The notes: generated from the sequence alone by a model not told the origin. A stretch of DNA of 64,000 bases from Flavobacteriales bacterium (GCA_018402085.1 JAGYJM010000002.1:1426001-1490000); one strand, 5' to 3'. Counted from the first letter of the stretch, positions 28,296 to 37,474 are shown. Numbers and translations are program-made.

Positions 28296-28324
28296 AAAAA
28301 GGGGCAATCTGCCCCTTTTTTTAT
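28296..28324 (+). terminator. Terminator after the small secreted protein
   Basis: GGGGCA-ATC-TGCCCC flanked by A5 and T7, usable in both directions. Confidence 0.9.
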
Positions 28325-28632
28325 TTTTCTTCCCAAGACGTTCGTATATTTCTTCGGGAATAGTGATACTTAGAACGCTCTGATACAGTTATCGAGTGAG
28401 GTCTTAATTGGAGAGAGGCGCGGAAGTAGATTACGTTTTGTGTCAGTTGTTTTTCATTCAAAACTGACGCAATGGCCGTAATTAATGAGCTCAGTAGAGC
28501 AGCCTTCCTCGATCGATTTGGCGCAGATATTCACTTTTGCCTTACTCAGAAAATAAGAAGAGGTAACAGACTTGAATGCATTGTTCGTGGGCACATGGCC
28601 GTTCACAAGGGTAACATCTCTTTCACGAGCGC

Positions 28633-28640
28633 TACTTTTA
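28633..28640 (+). promoter_or_regulatory. -7 box TACTTTTA before the orphan lipoprotein
   Basis: One mismatch to TAnnTTTG, 12 bases before the ATG at 28652. It argues against the longer reading frame beginning at 28472. The stretch 28325-28632 holds no supported gene. Confidence 0.45.
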
Positions 28641-28651
28641 CCAATACTATT

Positions 28652-29287
28652 ATGACGATCGGAAGCAAACCTCTTTTTGTTCTTCTCATTTTACTTCTTT
28701 CGAGCTGCCAATTCAGCACCCGCCTTCTTACGGGCATGAATACGAAGAAGCAGTTTGAGATAGAGGATGTTGAGAAGTTCTATGCAAGATCAGGAATTCC
28801 AAAGTCGCAAGCATACATTGCAAATGACACCTTATTCAATCTGCTTGTATCTAGATTGGAGTCATCAAAAGACCCTTCTTTGTACCTTGACATCAAGAAT
28901 CACCATCAGCCTATTCAAATCATTTTTCCTGACGACAATGCAGACCATATTCATTACAATAACTGTTCTGCACGTGGCATCCGTAAGCTCGATTACAATC
29001 ACGTAGGTTCTTTCAATCAATATCCACCGCAACCTTGCTTCGAGCAATCTAGTCTCTACTCTATTGACGAGTATTACGAAAACATCGTACCAGTTTATCC
29101 CGACTTGAATGGCACGTTAGACCTCAAAAAAGACCGACCTATTCTTGTGTTATGGTCTCTAAATATGAGGCGACATAGTAAAGATATGTTGGAGTATTTC
29201 CAAGAATACTTCGCCGCACATAATCTGGAAGATAGTGTTATTTACGTCCACAACTCATTCGTTTACAAGCTTTTCAACGAATTATAA
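28652..29287 (+). CDS. Orphan lipoprotein
   Basis: A 211-residue protein with a lipoprotein signal, MTIGSKPLFVLLILLLSSC (Cys19). No family is recognised. The mature part has a Cys/His/Tyr-containing middle (DHIHYNNCSARGIRKLDYNH) and a C-terminal stretch PILVLWSLNMRRHSKDMLEY. The start at 28652 is set by the lipoprotein signal and a promoter-like box; 60 further codons upstream are open but not signal-like. The region looks richer in A+T than its neighbours and is flanked by gene-poor DNA, so recent acquisition is possible. Confidence 0.65.
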   Translation: MTIGSKPLFVLLILLLSSCQFSTRLLTGMNTKKQFEIEDVEKFYARSGIPKSQAYIANDTLFNLLVSRLESSKDPSLYLDIKNHHQPIQIIFPDDNADHIHYNNCSARGIRKLDYNHVGSFNQYPPQPCFEQSSLYSIDEYYENIVPVYPDLNGTLDLKKDRPILVLWSLNMRRHSKDMLEYFQEYFAAHNLEDSVIYVHNSFVYKLFNEL

Positions 29288-29544
29288 GTACGCTGTACTC
29301 CAATTCACCTTTGTAATACTTAGGCTTTTCCAAAAGCGCTTATTTAGCTTACTTCTATCGATTCTATCGCATTTACCACTTTCAGGCAATCTTCAATGAA
29401 GGTTAGGTGCTCTGCTGCCATTAAACCTCTCCGATAACCTTCTGATCAAGCTCAGGTTGTGGGACGGGAATCCTGACGTGATCCCATAGAGGGGGGGGGC
29501 GTCAAAGCATCAGAACACGCGTCCTTCGGTGGGTTTCATGCCAT
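29288..29544. other. Gene-poor stretch
   Basis: No gene supported. It contains a run of nine G near 29491 and the string GCATCAGAAC near 29506, whose reverse complement GTTCTGATGC follows the terminator at 29573-29583, so both flank the terminator as an inverted repeat. Confidence 0.5.
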
Positions 29545-29570
29545 GAAAAAAGCCCCGCAAATGCGGGGCT
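29545..29570 (-). terminator. Terminator of tRNA-Ser
   Basis: AGCCCCGC-ATTT-GCGGGGCT followed by TTTTTC on the minus strand. Confidence 0.88.
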
Positions 29571-29586
29571 TTGTTCTGATGCTTTG

Positions 29587-29671
29587 CGGAGAGAGAGGGA
29601 TTCGAACCCCCGGAGGTGTTACCCTCAATGGTTTTCAAGACCACCGCAATCGACCACTCTGCCATCTCTCC
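29587..29671 (-). tRNA. tRNA-Ser (TGA)
   Basis: An 85-base class II tRNA. The acceptor GGAGAGA pairs with TCTCTCC, the discriminator is G, the D-arm region reads GGCAGAGTGGTCGATTGC, the anticodon loop is CTTGAAA (anticodon TGA), there is a long variable arm (GAGGGTAACACCTC), and the T loop is GGTTCGAATCC. CCA is not encoded. Confidence 0.97.
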
Positions 29672-29788
29672 GCGGCAAAATTAGGTAATTTTTTCAGTTC
29701 ACCGCAAAGAATGGAACAGGATTTGCCACGTTCTCAACCAAAATCCCCCCTACCTTTTTGGTACCTTTAGGGTTACGAAAACAAAAAA

Positions 29789-31252
29789 ATGCTGCAAAGA
29801 AGTCTTTACGCCATAGTAGTCTGTCTGTTACTCAGCACGTTCGCGCATGCTGGCATTCGGGCGACTTTCGATCACAAACAGTTTCTCATTCCGGGTGAAG
29901 GAGCTTTTCTTGAAACGTTGCTGTCTTTTGACGGGAAAACGCTGTCTTGGGCAATCGTAGACGAGCAAAACGTTCAATCCACGGTTGAAGCCACGATCGT
30001 TGTTTTACGAAATGGTGAAGTGGTTGATTTTAAAAAGAGCCGCATCAGTTCACCCGTGCAGCCCAATGGAAAGTACGTTGACTTTATTGATGTGCAACGC
30101 TTCCTGCTGCCACCGGGTTCCTACCAGCTCGATATCGAACTCGTAGACCTGAACGATGAAACTACTGAAAAGGTCACCCTGAGCCGAACCATTGAAATCT
30201 CTTTGAAACAAAATGAGCCGGGAATCTCATCTGTAACCTTTGTTCAGGCATATGCAAAATCGAAGCAACCCAATGAACTGACTAAATCAGGATACGACCT
30301 TTTACCTCTCGTATCTGATTTCTTCCCCCGCGACGCGAAGAAAGTGGTCTTCTACACCGAACTATATAACACTGATCAGGTTTTCGGTGAAGAAGGCAAA
30401 TTTTTACTCTCATACGCCGTATGGAACGACAAGGGCGCCATTGAAACCACACGTAAGTACTTCCGCAAAGATGCGGCTCCGGTCATTCCGCTACTCGAGA
30501 CACTCGACCTCACCACCCTACAGGAAGGGCGTTATCAGCTCGTCATTGAGATAAAAAACAAAGAAAACGAGGAGATAAAATCAGAAGCCATCGGATTCTT
30601 TCGTTCAGGTGAATCAGAAGCACCTTTTACAGCTTTAACGCAAGACTACGTTACGAAGCCAGGTCTCGCTTTTCACAATCCTGACAGCATACTCGATTAT
30701 GTAAGCTGCATCTACCCCATTGCTATGAATGTAGAACAAGGAACCATTCGAAACCTTGAAAAAAACGGGGCACAAGAAACCCTGTTGACCTATTTTGAAT
30801 CTTTCTGGATGAATCGCGCACCTGATAACCCGGTTGAATCGTGGCTCGAATACCGCAAAGAAGTCTGGAAAGTAGAAGATATGTTCGCCACACCTGTGAG
30901 AAAGGGCTACGATACAGATCGCGGACGGATTTGGCTACAGTATGGAGAGCCCAATACACGCATTACCCGCTACAACGAGACGGAAGTCTTTCCTTACGAA
31001 ATCTGGCACTATTACAAAATCAGTCGGTTTAACGATAAGCGCTTCCTCTTCTATTCACGTACCGTGGTCAACTATGATTTCGAACTTTTACACTCCGATA
31101 TGCCCGGTGAAGTGCAGAACGAAAACTGGCCACACATCATGAGAACAAAAAATAACGATCTTCGCCCGACGGATACACAGCTCAACCGAATGAACCCGCG
31201 CGACACTTATTCGCGTGATGAGCTGGAAGACCTCTTCTACAATCCACGATAA
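29789..31252 (+). CDS. GWxTD-domain protein
   Basis: A 487-residue secreted protein with signal peptide MLQRSLYAIVVCLLLSTFAHA. An N-terminal beta-rich part is followed by a C-terminal GWxTD-type domain (about 335-460), seen in WMNRAPDNPVESWLEYRKEV, RKGYDTDRGRIWLQYGEPNT and YEIWHYY. The domain is widespread in Bacteroidota and Acidobacteria with unknown function, often found with glycosyltransferases or two-component systems; here a GT2 gene follows directly. A TACCTTTA box lies about 20 bases upstream. Confidence 0.9.
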   Translation: MLQRSLYAIVVCLLLSTFAHAGIRATFDHKQFLIPGEGAFLETLLSFDGKTLSWAIVDEQNVQSTVEATIVVLRNGEVVDFKKSRISSPVQPNGKYVDFIDVQRFLLPPGSYQLDIELVDLNDETTEKVTLSRTIEISLKQNEPGISSVTFVQAYAKSKQPNELTKSGYDLLPLVSDFFPRDAKKVVFYTELYNTDQVFGEEGKFLLSYAVWNDKGAIETTRKYFRKDAAPVIPLLETLDLTTLQEGRYQLVIEIKNKENEEIKSEAIGFFRSGESEAPFTALTQDYVTKPGLAFHNPDSILDYVSCIYPIAMNVEQGTIRNLEKNGAQETLLTYFESFWMNRAPDNPVESWLEYRKEVWKVEDMFATPVRKGYDTDRGRIWLQYGEPNTRITRYNETEVFPYEIWHYYKISRFNDKRFLFYSRTVVNYDFELLHSDMPGEVQNENWPHIMRTKNNDLRPTDTQLNRMNPRDTYSRDELEDLFYNPR

Positions 31253-31259
31253 ACCGGGC

Positions 31260-32291
31260 GTGAACGACATAGCTGTTGCCATACTTAACTGGAACGGAAT
31301 CCATTACCTTCAGGAATTCCTCCCCAATGTAGTCGCCAACAGCGAAAACGATGCCAACATCTGGATCATCGATAATGGCTCCGAAGACAATTCGGTTCAA
31401 TGGGTTGAACAGCATTTCCCTCAAGTGAACATTCTTCTGAATGGCGATAATTACGGTTTTGCCAGAGGCTATAATGAAGGACTCCGACGCATTGACGCAA
31501 AGTATTTCGTGTTGCTCAACAGCGATGTTGAAGTCACCCAAAACTGGATACCACCGGTAATCCAGTTTATGGAAAGGGATCAAATGGCCGCCTGCCAACC
31601 GAAAATCCGCGACTACAATCGCCGTGAGTGGTTTGAGCACGCCGGTGCCACCGGCGGATTTATTGACCGCTTCGGATACGTTTTTTGTGCCGGACGTATC
31701 TTCGACGCTTTCGAGAAAGACGCCGGGCAGTACGAAGACAATAAAGAAGTGTTCTGGGCCAGTGGTGCCGCGCTCTTTATACGTTCTGACGCCTGGGACG
31801 AGGTAGGCGGACTCGATGAAGACTTTTTCGCCCACATGGAAGAAATCGATCTCTGCTGGCGACTTAAGAATAAAGGCTACCGCATTGGTGCCTGCGGCCA
31901 AAGTACCGTTTATCACGTGGGGGGGGGAACCCTTGACAAACTCAATCCGTTCAAGACCTACCTGAACTTCCGCAACAATCTTTTTATCCTGGTTAAAAAC
32001 TACCACGATGGTTCACTCTGGTGGCTGCTGCTTCGCCGCATGCTCCTCGACGGAATTGCCGGCATCCGCTTCTTAAGCGAAGGGAAACTCAGCTATACAC
32101 GGGCTGTCTTGCGCGCCCATGGCTCATTTTACCGCCAGTACCGAACAATGTGCCGAAAGCGTGAAACGCTCAGCATCAACCGAACACCCAATCGCTGCGG
32201 ATGGTACAAACGAAGCATCATCTACGACTACTATTTCTTAAAAAAAGACCGCTTTAATAAACTCGATCCGTCTGACTTTCACCATTCGTAA
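31260..32291 (+). CDS. Glycosyltransferase family 2
   Basis: A 343-residue cytoplasmic transferase of the rhamnosyltransferase-like GT2 group. Motifs: VAILNWNGIHYLQEFLP, IWIIDNGSEDNSVQWVEQHF, NYGFARGYNEGLR, YFVLLNSDVEVT (DxD-like) and DEDFFAHMEEIDLCWRLKNK. It probably decorates cell-surface glycans. I choose the GTG at 31260 because homologues begin right at the first beta-strand; ATGs at 31215 and 31218 would add 15 residues and overlap the GWxTD gene by 38 bases. Confidence 0.93.
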   Translation: MNDIAVAILNWNGIHYLQEFLPNVVANSENDANIWIIDNGSEDNSVQWVEQHFPQVNILLNGDNYGFARGYNEGLRRIDAKYFVLLNSDVEVTQNWIPPVIQFMERDQMAACQPKIRDYNRREWFEHAGATGGFIDRFGYVFCAGRIFDAFEKDAGQYEDNKEVFWASGAALFIRSDAWDEVGGLDEDFFAHMEEIDLCWRLKNKGYRIGACGQSTVYHVGGGTLDKLNPFKTYLNFRNNLFILVKNYHDGSLWWLLLRRMLLDGIAGIRFLSEGKLSYTRAVLRAHGSFYRQYRTMCRKRETLSINRTPNRCGWYKRSIIYDYYFLKKDRFNKLDPSDFHHS

Positions 32292-32369
32292 ATCAGATCC
32301 GCTCATCTGTAAATCGCTTGTCGAGGCTCCCTGTTTCATCGATACTTTCGTCGCAAAACAGGCATTGAT

Positions 32370-34349
32370 ATGCACCTCCCTCTGGCCATTCCTTTCTTTG
32401 CGATGCTCGCGGGATGTCTCATTGGTTTAAATGAGAGCATGCCGGCCATCCTCTTTGTTGTAGCCATCTTGATAACAGCTGCGTGGTTACTGCATCGCTT
32501 CAGGAGCTCATCACCCATCCTCTACCCTTTGCGCACCGGCGTGTTGATCCTCGTATTTTGTTTCACCGGAATCATGGCGTGTTCACTGAGCAAAGTTCCT
32601 CCCGAAATCACAGCGCGAACCCTGACCGGTGAAATCGAAATCACAGGCAATGTCCGCAATAAACCAAAGGTATCCCGCGCTTTCGCGCGGATCAGACTCA
32701 CCGACAGCCTTCAAAACATACTCAACCATGAGGTGCTGCTTGTATATTTTCCAGACGCTGGGTTCAACGGACTTAAGGCAGGGCACAGGTATAGGTACAT
32801 CGGCGAACTTAAGCCCTTCAATCGATTGAGAAACCCGGGCAATTTCGATGCTCGAGCATATTACCGCAGCCGCGGAATATCAGGAGAACTCGTTGCAGAT
32901 TCACTCACCCTGCTGTCTTCTATACCTCCGAAAGCAAGTCTACGTGACCGCGGAAAAGCCTTATTAACGGCCCAGCTTCAACGACTCCCACACGAACGAT
33001 CGAGAGCGCTGTTCACAGCTTTATTGTCAGGTGATAAACAACATGTTGACGGTGAAACGCGTGAAGCCTTCGCCCGATGCGGCATGATGCACCTCTTGGC
33101 CGTGAGTGGTTTACACACCGGATTGTTGGCTGCCTTACCCCTACTCTGGCTTCGCAGATCAAGGAATACAGGCTGGAGAATCTGTGCCCTGGTGGTGGCT
33201 CTCAGCATCGTATGGGCCTTCGCCTGGTTTACAGGCTTTCCTGCCAGTGTGCGCAGGGCTTCAGCAATGTTGAGTTTACTCTGCGTCGGGCTCACTATGA
33301 AAAAACGTACTTCCGGTCTGAACCTGATGTTTGGTGCAGGCGTATTGATGCTGACTGATGATCCGGAGCTCATACATGACATAGGTTTTCAGCTCTCGTT
33401 CGCAGCCGTTGCAGCTATTCTATATTGGGGTCCGACTGTTGCCTCATGGATTGAAAGCCGCCGCAGATGGGTAAACCGACTGGTTTGTGGCCCGGCAGCC
33501 GTCTCGTTGACGGCCCAGGCCGGAACGACCCCTTTCAGCCTCTATTACTTTCAGCAGTTCCCCCTCCTTTTTTTGCCTGTCAACCTCATTGCCGTGCCTT
33601 TCGCAACCCTCCTGCTCTACGCGATGCTCATCAGGTTGTTGCTGGCTGCGTTCGGACTGCACCCGCCTTATGTGGATGCCATGATTTCGGGAGCGGCGAA
33701 TCTGTTGATTGAAGCCGCAATTCTCGTTGGGAAATGGAAATGGAGCGCCATTCAGGGCATTGAAATAAGCTGGATTGAGGCTTTGCTATGGGCTTGCCTC
33801 GCTTTTTTGATTTTTCGGCGAAAACCATTGGACAACCGCATAGCCTTCGCAGGCATCTGCCTTTGCGCGGTAGTGCTCACCGCATTGGTTGACCTCCGCA
33901 TCGATCGTCGTCCGGAGATTGTCTTGTTTAGTGGCATGGATCCGCCCCTGATCGGCTACCGAAATGATTCAGAAGCGATATTGATAAAGCACTACGAAAG
34001 ACAGAGCGAATGGCTCGCCGGTGGATGGAAAAGAAAAAATGATGCGCAGATTTGTGTTCTCGATAAAGACACAACTTACCGATCAGGAGACGTGCTTTTG
34101 ATGAGAAGTGGAGAGCTGATTGCAATAAACGAACTGCTGGTTGTACCTACTGACACCCTTCTGCTTCAATGGCCGGCGAACAAGCTTTCATGGACGGCTG
34201 AAGAGTGGCTGCTCAATGGCGAGTCTGTTGGCAAGCGAAACCAATCAGCCCTGACAGTGAGGCTCAACTCAACTGGACAAGTTGGCGCAATGTACACTCT
34301 ACATAGGCCTCCCATTCCGGAAGCTCCCGAAGCGGACGGATTTGATTAA
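32370..34349 (+). CDS. comEC: ComEC/Rec2-family DNA uptake protein
   Basis: A 659-residue inner-membrane protein. N-terminal helices and a DUF4131-like domain (FNRLRNPGNFDARAYYRSRG) precede the competence domain with CGMMHLLAVSGLHTGLLAAL and GFPASVRRASAMLSLLCVGL. The C-terminal soluble part (about 515-659) lacks the HxHxDH motif of the metallo-beta-lactamase domain, as is common in this phylum. It would carry single-stranded DNA across the inner membrane. Its last 86 bases overlap a convergent small gene. Confidence 0.92.
   Translation: MHLPLAIPFFAMLAGCLIGLNESMPAILFVVAILITAAWLLHRFRSSSPILYPLRTGVLILVFCFTGIMACSLSKVPPEITARTLTGEIEITGNVRNKPKVSRAFARIRLTDSLQNILNHEVLLVYFPDAGFNGLKAGHRYRYIGELKPFNRLRNPGNFDARAYYRSRGISGELVADSLTLLSSIPPKASLRDRGKALLTAQLQRLPHERSRALFTALLSGDKQHVDGETREAFARCGMMHLLAVSGLHTGLLAALPLLWLRRSRNTGWRICALVVALSIVWAFAWFTGFPASVRRASAMLSLLCVGLTMKKRTSGLNLMFGAGVLMLTDDPELIHDIGFQLSFAAVAAILYWGPTVASWIESRRRWVNRLVCGPAAVSLTAQAGTTPFSLYYFQQFPLLFLPVNLIAVPFATLLLYAMLIRLLLAAFGLHPPYVDAMISGAANLLIEAAILVGKWKWSAIQGIEISWIEALLWACLAFLIFRRKPLDNRIAFAGICLCAVVLTALVDLRIDRRPEIVLFSGMDPPLIGYRNDSEAILIKHYERQSEWLAGGWKRKNDAQICVLDKDTTYRSGDVLLMRSGELIAINELLVVPTDTLLLQWPANKLSWTAEEWLLNGESVGKRNQSALTVRLNSTGQVGAMYTLHRPPIPEAPEADGFD
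32671..32690 (-). repeat. Possible dispersed hairpin, copy 15 (coding, weak)
   Basis: TATC then CCGCGC-TTTC-GCGCGG and ATC. The stem and four-base loop fit the family but the foot is TATC; read S-R-A-F-A-R in comEC, in another frame than most copies. Confidence 0.4.
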
Positions 34350-34518
34350 CCCGATTGTTGTTTCGGGAATAAAGAGCCTCCACATAGAAATCTTCTAGGT
34401 GAAAGATACACACGATGAACTTCTCTGGATGCAAACGCTGACCGATGCAGACGCCGTAATCCCATAAATAATTTGTCTTCTCATCGAGAGGAAGCGCAGT
34501 AAACTCTTCTAAGGTCAT
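34264..34518 (-). CDS. Small conserved-looking protein of unknown function
   Basis: An 84-residue protein starting MTLEEFTALPLDEKTNYLWD and containing GVCIGQRL, FHLEDFYVEALYSRNNNRVN and IRPLRELPEWEAYVE. Composition and the opening motif fit a family of small cytoplasmic proteins in Bacteroidota that I recall but cannot name. It overlaps the 3' end of comEC by 86 bases in the opposite direction, which is unusual for a real pair; the coding quality of both frames suggests both are genuine. Confidence 0.65.
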   Translation of the reverse strand: MTLEEFTALPLDEKTNYLWDYGVCIGQRLHPEKFIVCIFHLEDFYVEALYSRNNNRVNQIRPLRELPEWEAYVECTLRQLVQLS

Positions 34519-34601
34519 AGCACTACAGGTTGGTAATTATCCAACTGCACGAACCAACTTCACACTACCTTATACGGAGATACTATACCCAGGGTTTCTG
34601 C

Positions 34602-34979
34602 TCAGGCAACCATTTCTTCGGGGCGTGTAAAAAACCGGCTGATCAGATGCGGAAGATTGATGTAGTCCATCCTTTTGCTAATGAAAAGAGAGACGCCCAG
34701 GCTCTGTGCCTCCATCCGTGTTACGGTGTCATCTTCAGAGGTCAGAAACCCGAATGGCACATCGATGTAACAGCGCCGCATCAGCTTGAGAATATCGAAA
34801 CCACCCAAACCGCGCAAGCGCGTGTCAGAGAGCACCAGGTCGTATTCCGGATGGTTGAGTCGGTCGAGGGCCTCTTTGCCTTCTTGAGCAATCGATACCT
34901 CATAGCCGTAGTTCTTCAGAAACTTTGAAGTGAGCTTGGCCGTGACCGGATCTGAATCGATGAGTAGGATAGTCTTCAT
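34602..34979 (-). CDS. Single-domain response regulator
   Basis: A 125-residue stand-alone receiver (CheY-like) domain. Visible residues: the acidic pair in ILLIDSDPVTAKL, the phospho-acceptor Asp in YDLVLSDTRLRGLGGFD, the Thr/Ser in GFLTSEDD, and the Lys in LFISKRMDY. No output domain and no adjacent kinase gene. The ATG at 34979 (MKTILLIDSD) is the natural start; the upstream extension enters the divergent promoter. Confidence 0.92.
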   Translation of the reverse strand: MKTILLIDSDPVTAKLTSKFLKNYGYEVSIAQEGKEALDRLNHPEYDLVLSDTRLRGLGGFDILKLMRRCYIDVPFGFLTSEDDTVTRMEAQSLGVSLFISKRMDYINLPHLISRFFTRPEEMVA

Positions 34980-35003
34980 AAGCGGTAATTCAAGGTGTAA
35001 ATC

Positions 35004-35011
35004 TATCTTTG
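35004..35011 (+). promoter_or_regulatory. -7 box TATCTTTG
   Basis: Exact TAnnTTTG match, 66 bases before the HMG-CoA lyase start at 35078, in the gap to the divergent response regulator. Confidence 0.55.
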
Positions 35012-35077
35012 CTCTACTGACAAAGGTGTAGGATGCTTCCACTTACACCATGTAAGATAATTCCTACGAATACGCCT

Positions 35078-35926
35078 ATGAAACTCATTGAATGTCCGAG
35101 AGATGCCATGCAGGGTATCAAAGAATTGATTCCTACAGAGAAAAAAATTGAATACATCAGTCAGCTATTGAAAGTGGGCTTTGACACCATTGATTTCGGG
35201 AGTTTCGTTTCACCGCGTGCCATTCCTCAGATGAAAGATACGGCCGAGGTACTGAGCGGGCTTGACCTTGACGGCGCAGAGAGTAAGCTGTTGGCGATCG
35301 TAGCCAATAAGCGCGGAGCCGACGATGCTTGCCAATTTAGTGAAATCAGCTTTCTGGGATACCCTTTTTCGATTTCTGAGACCTTTCAGCAACGCAATAC
35401 CAACGCTTCAATCGATGAGTCACTGAGTCGTGTAGAGGAAATTTCAACGCTTTGCCAGAAGCACGGCAAAGAAGCGGTCATCTACATTTCAATGGCATTC
35501 GGTAATCCTTACGGTGAGCACTGGCACCCGGATATTGCCAGTCACTGGAGCGAACGCCTTCACAAAGAGCTAGGCATCGGCATTATCGCATTGAGTGATA
35601 CGATAGGCGTTTCAGAGCCTGCAAATATCACTCCGATGTTTCGCAGCGTAATAGCTGAACTGCCTGAAGTTGAGTTTGGGGCACATCTGCACACTACACC
35701 AGATTCGTGGAAAGAAAAGATTGAAGCAGCCTACCACGCAGGATGCCGCAGGTTTGACGGGGCATTAAAAGGCTATGGAGGATGTCCGATGGCTAAAGAT
35801 GACCTTACCGGAAATATGCCAACTGAGCTTATGATCGGCTGGTTTAACGATCAAGAGATTGATCTGGGTATCAACGCAAAAGCGTTGGATGCTTCGTTAG
35901 CTCAATCGGCCAACATCTTTGCCTGA
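35078..35926 (+). CDS. Hydroxymethylglutaryl-CoA lyase
   Basis: A 282-residue TIM-barrel lyase that splits HMG-CoA into acetoacetate and acetyl-CoA in leucine breakdown. Motifs: ECPRDAMQGIKELIPTEKKI (catalytic Arg-Asp), VGFDTIDFGSFVSPRAIPQM, FGAHLHTTPDSWKEKI (metal-binding HLH), and GALKGYGGCPMAKDDLTGNM (active-site Cys loop). The ATG at 35078 is chosen; an upstream start at 35033 lacks family support. A dispersed hairpin encodes I-N-A-K-A-L-D-A near the C terminus. Confidence 0.93.
   Translation: MKLIECPRDAMQGIKELIPTEKKIEYISQLLKVGFDTIDFGSFVSPRAIPQMKDTAEVLSGLDLDGAESKLLAIVANKRGADDACQFSEISFLGYPFSISETFQQRNTNASIDESLSRVEEISTLCQKHGKEAVIYISMAFGNPYGEHWHPDIASHWSERLHKELGIGIIALSDTIGVSEPANITPMFRSVIAELPEVEFGAHLHTTPDSWKEKIEAAYHAGCRRFDGALKGYGGCPMAKDDLTGNMPTELMIGWFNDQEIDLGINAKALDASLAQSANIFA
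35872..35891 (+). repeat. Dispersed GATG hairpin, copy 8 (coding)
   Basis: CAACGC-AAAA-GCGTTG then GATG, read N-A-K-A-L-D in the HMG-CoA lyase gene. The A-T pairs in this stem show that it covaries. Confidence 0.78.
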
Positions 35927-36273
35927 TCAGTTCAGGCAATGGTTGAATTCTTCGAAAGAGAATCGGTTTCGGTATAAACGGATAGATTCGAACTTTCGAA
36001 CATTGATGCGTATTCTACAGCGTTTCACTTTGTCGTCGTTATCAGTTAGGATGAGATTCCTCCTTCTGTTACGGCAAAGCATGAAACGGGTTACACTGAA
36101 ATCAATTCAGGTAATGAGCGAATACCATAATCTGGCGCGAAGAGCGCTTCTTGATAAAGATAAATTCAACCTTTTCGTTGACGAGTTTTGTACTGTGTGC
36201 TTTCATAGCAAGTAATTTATATTCATTCAGTTAAGATCAAATATCATTCCAAACGCCTCCAGGCTCTTTAGGT
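35927..36273. other. Gap without a supported gene
   Basis: An A+T-rich stretch with a 98-codon open frame (35919-36215) of basic, unfamiliar composition that overlaps the HMG-CoA lyase stop. No promoter box, family or signal supports it as a gene. Confidence 0.45.
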
Positions 36274-36585
36274 TCAGGAGCCGGCTTTGTGTTTGTTGCG
36301 AGCCTTCACGATCGATTCTTGCCAACTCCGGCGATCATCGACTACAAAGTGGATCATGTCTCCGTTTCTGATAAAAAGGGTAAGCCCGTTGGGAATAATC
36401 GACAAGGTCTTAAAGTAATCGACATCGTCTACATCCTGAAGGTCAATGCAGATCGGGTCTAGTTCCGGACCTGTGGCCCTGAAGTCAAAGCGTATCTCTT
36501 CTCTTGTCAACGTCAGCGTACCTGGTTTCGCAATGAACCCATCTACGCAACTCGCACCCTCTTTTCGTAACACTTTCACGATCAT
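36274..36585 (-). CDS. Small GRAM/PH-like protein
   Basis: A 103-residue cytoplasmic protein whose strand pattern resembles a GRAM/pleckstrin-like fold: GFIAKPGTLTLTREEIRFDF, CIDLQDVDDVDYFKTLSIIP, NGLTLFIRNGDMIHFVVDDR, then a C-terminal helix RRSWQESIVKARNK. Such proteins may bind lipids or peptides. Stand-alone gene; the function is unknown. Confidence 0.7.
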   Translation of the reverse strand: MIVKVLRKEGASCVDGFIAKPGTLTLTREEIRFDFRATGPELDPICIDLQDVDDVDYFKTLSIIPNGLTLFIRNGDMIHFVVDDRRSWQESIVKARNKHKAGS

Positions 36586-36700
36586 TGTTTCTTAAAGGTA
36601 ATACATTGAATCGAGAAAACACCCTATAATTGCCGATATTCGACGAATAAACATCGATCAAAGTTGATTTATTATCGACGAATATACCCACCCCTCTATG

Positions 36701-37474
36701 TCAGAGGGTGAGAGCTGCCACGATCATGCCAATAATCACCACCGCGAGCTTACGGCTATTAAAACGGTGACCGTCAGAAGTTTCGAAGATAATGGTGGTG
36801 GAGATATGAAAGAGAATACCAATCATTAAGGCAGTAAGCACCTGAATGATTGCGGTAGGATCCATTGATTCTGAATGTATCAGGGCATCTCCTGCCCACA
36901 TTCCAAGAACCGGCATGGCAGCAAAAATCAGTATACCCATCCAGCGCTTTTGCGCTGAAAGCCCTGAAGTAAGCAAGAGCCCCCCAAGTACGAGGGCAAC
37001 AGGAAACTTGTGAATCATGATACCCAACAACAGAGAACTACCTTCAAGGTGCATGTGTACGTGGGCGTGCGCATGATGATCATGGTGCATCCCCCCTGCG
37101 AGGGGCATGGCTTCAATAAAAGCATGAACGCTCAAGCTGAGCAGCACCGTCACCGGAAAGCCACTTCCCGGGCTAGCCGGGTGGTAATGCCCGTGCTCCA
37201 CACCTCCACTGAGGTATTCGAGAATCAATTGCAAGAGAAATCCTCCCAGCACAAGAAAGCCTGCTTCCCGAATGCTTATTCCGGAGTCGCCTGCAGCACT
37301 GATGAAAACTTCGGGCACCAAATGAAGAAACGCAAGCCCGATCAGATAAGCGCCGCCGAAAGCAAGAATAAGATTCAGATGACGAATCAACCGCTCTCCG
37401 AAAAGCTGTACGACGACTCCTCCGGCCACTGCTGTGCCACTTAGGCAAAGGGCGTAAATCAGAAATTCATTCAT
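36701..37474 (-). CDS. ZIP-family metal transporter
   Basis: A 257-residue inner-membrane protein with eight helices. The metal-binding helices IV and V carry LSVHAFIEAMPLAGG and GIMIHKFPVALVLGGLLL, and the loop between them is histidine-rich (MHHDHHAHAHVHMHLEG), as in ZIP importers of zinc, iron or manganese. The stop of the upstream methyltransferase overlaps this start by 4 bases. A dispersed hairpin lies inside (36938). Confidence 0.92.
   Translation of the reverse strand: MNEFLIYALCLSGTAVAGGVVVQLFGERLIRHLNLILAFGGAYLIGLAFLHLVPEVFISAAGDSGISIREAGFLVLGGFLLQLILEYLSGGVEHGHYHPASPGSGFPVTVLLSLSVHAFIEAMPLAGGMHHDHHAHAHVHMHLEGSSLLLGIMIHKFPVALVLGGLLLTSGLSAQKRWMGILIFAAMPVLGMWAGDALIHSESMDPTAIIQVLTALMIGILFHISTTIIFETSDGHRFNSRKLAVVIIGMIVAALTL
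36938..36957 (-). repeat. Dispersed GATG hairpin, copy 9 (coding, different frame)
   Basis: CATC then CAGCGC-TTTT-GCGCTG, same strand as the ZIP gene but read in another frame (S-A-Q-K-R-W-M). Confidence 0.72.

Noticed and set aside
35919-36215. 98-codon plus-strand frame after HMG-CoA lyase.
   Set aside because: Overlaps the preceding stop, has basic and unfamiliar composition, and shows no regulatory signal.
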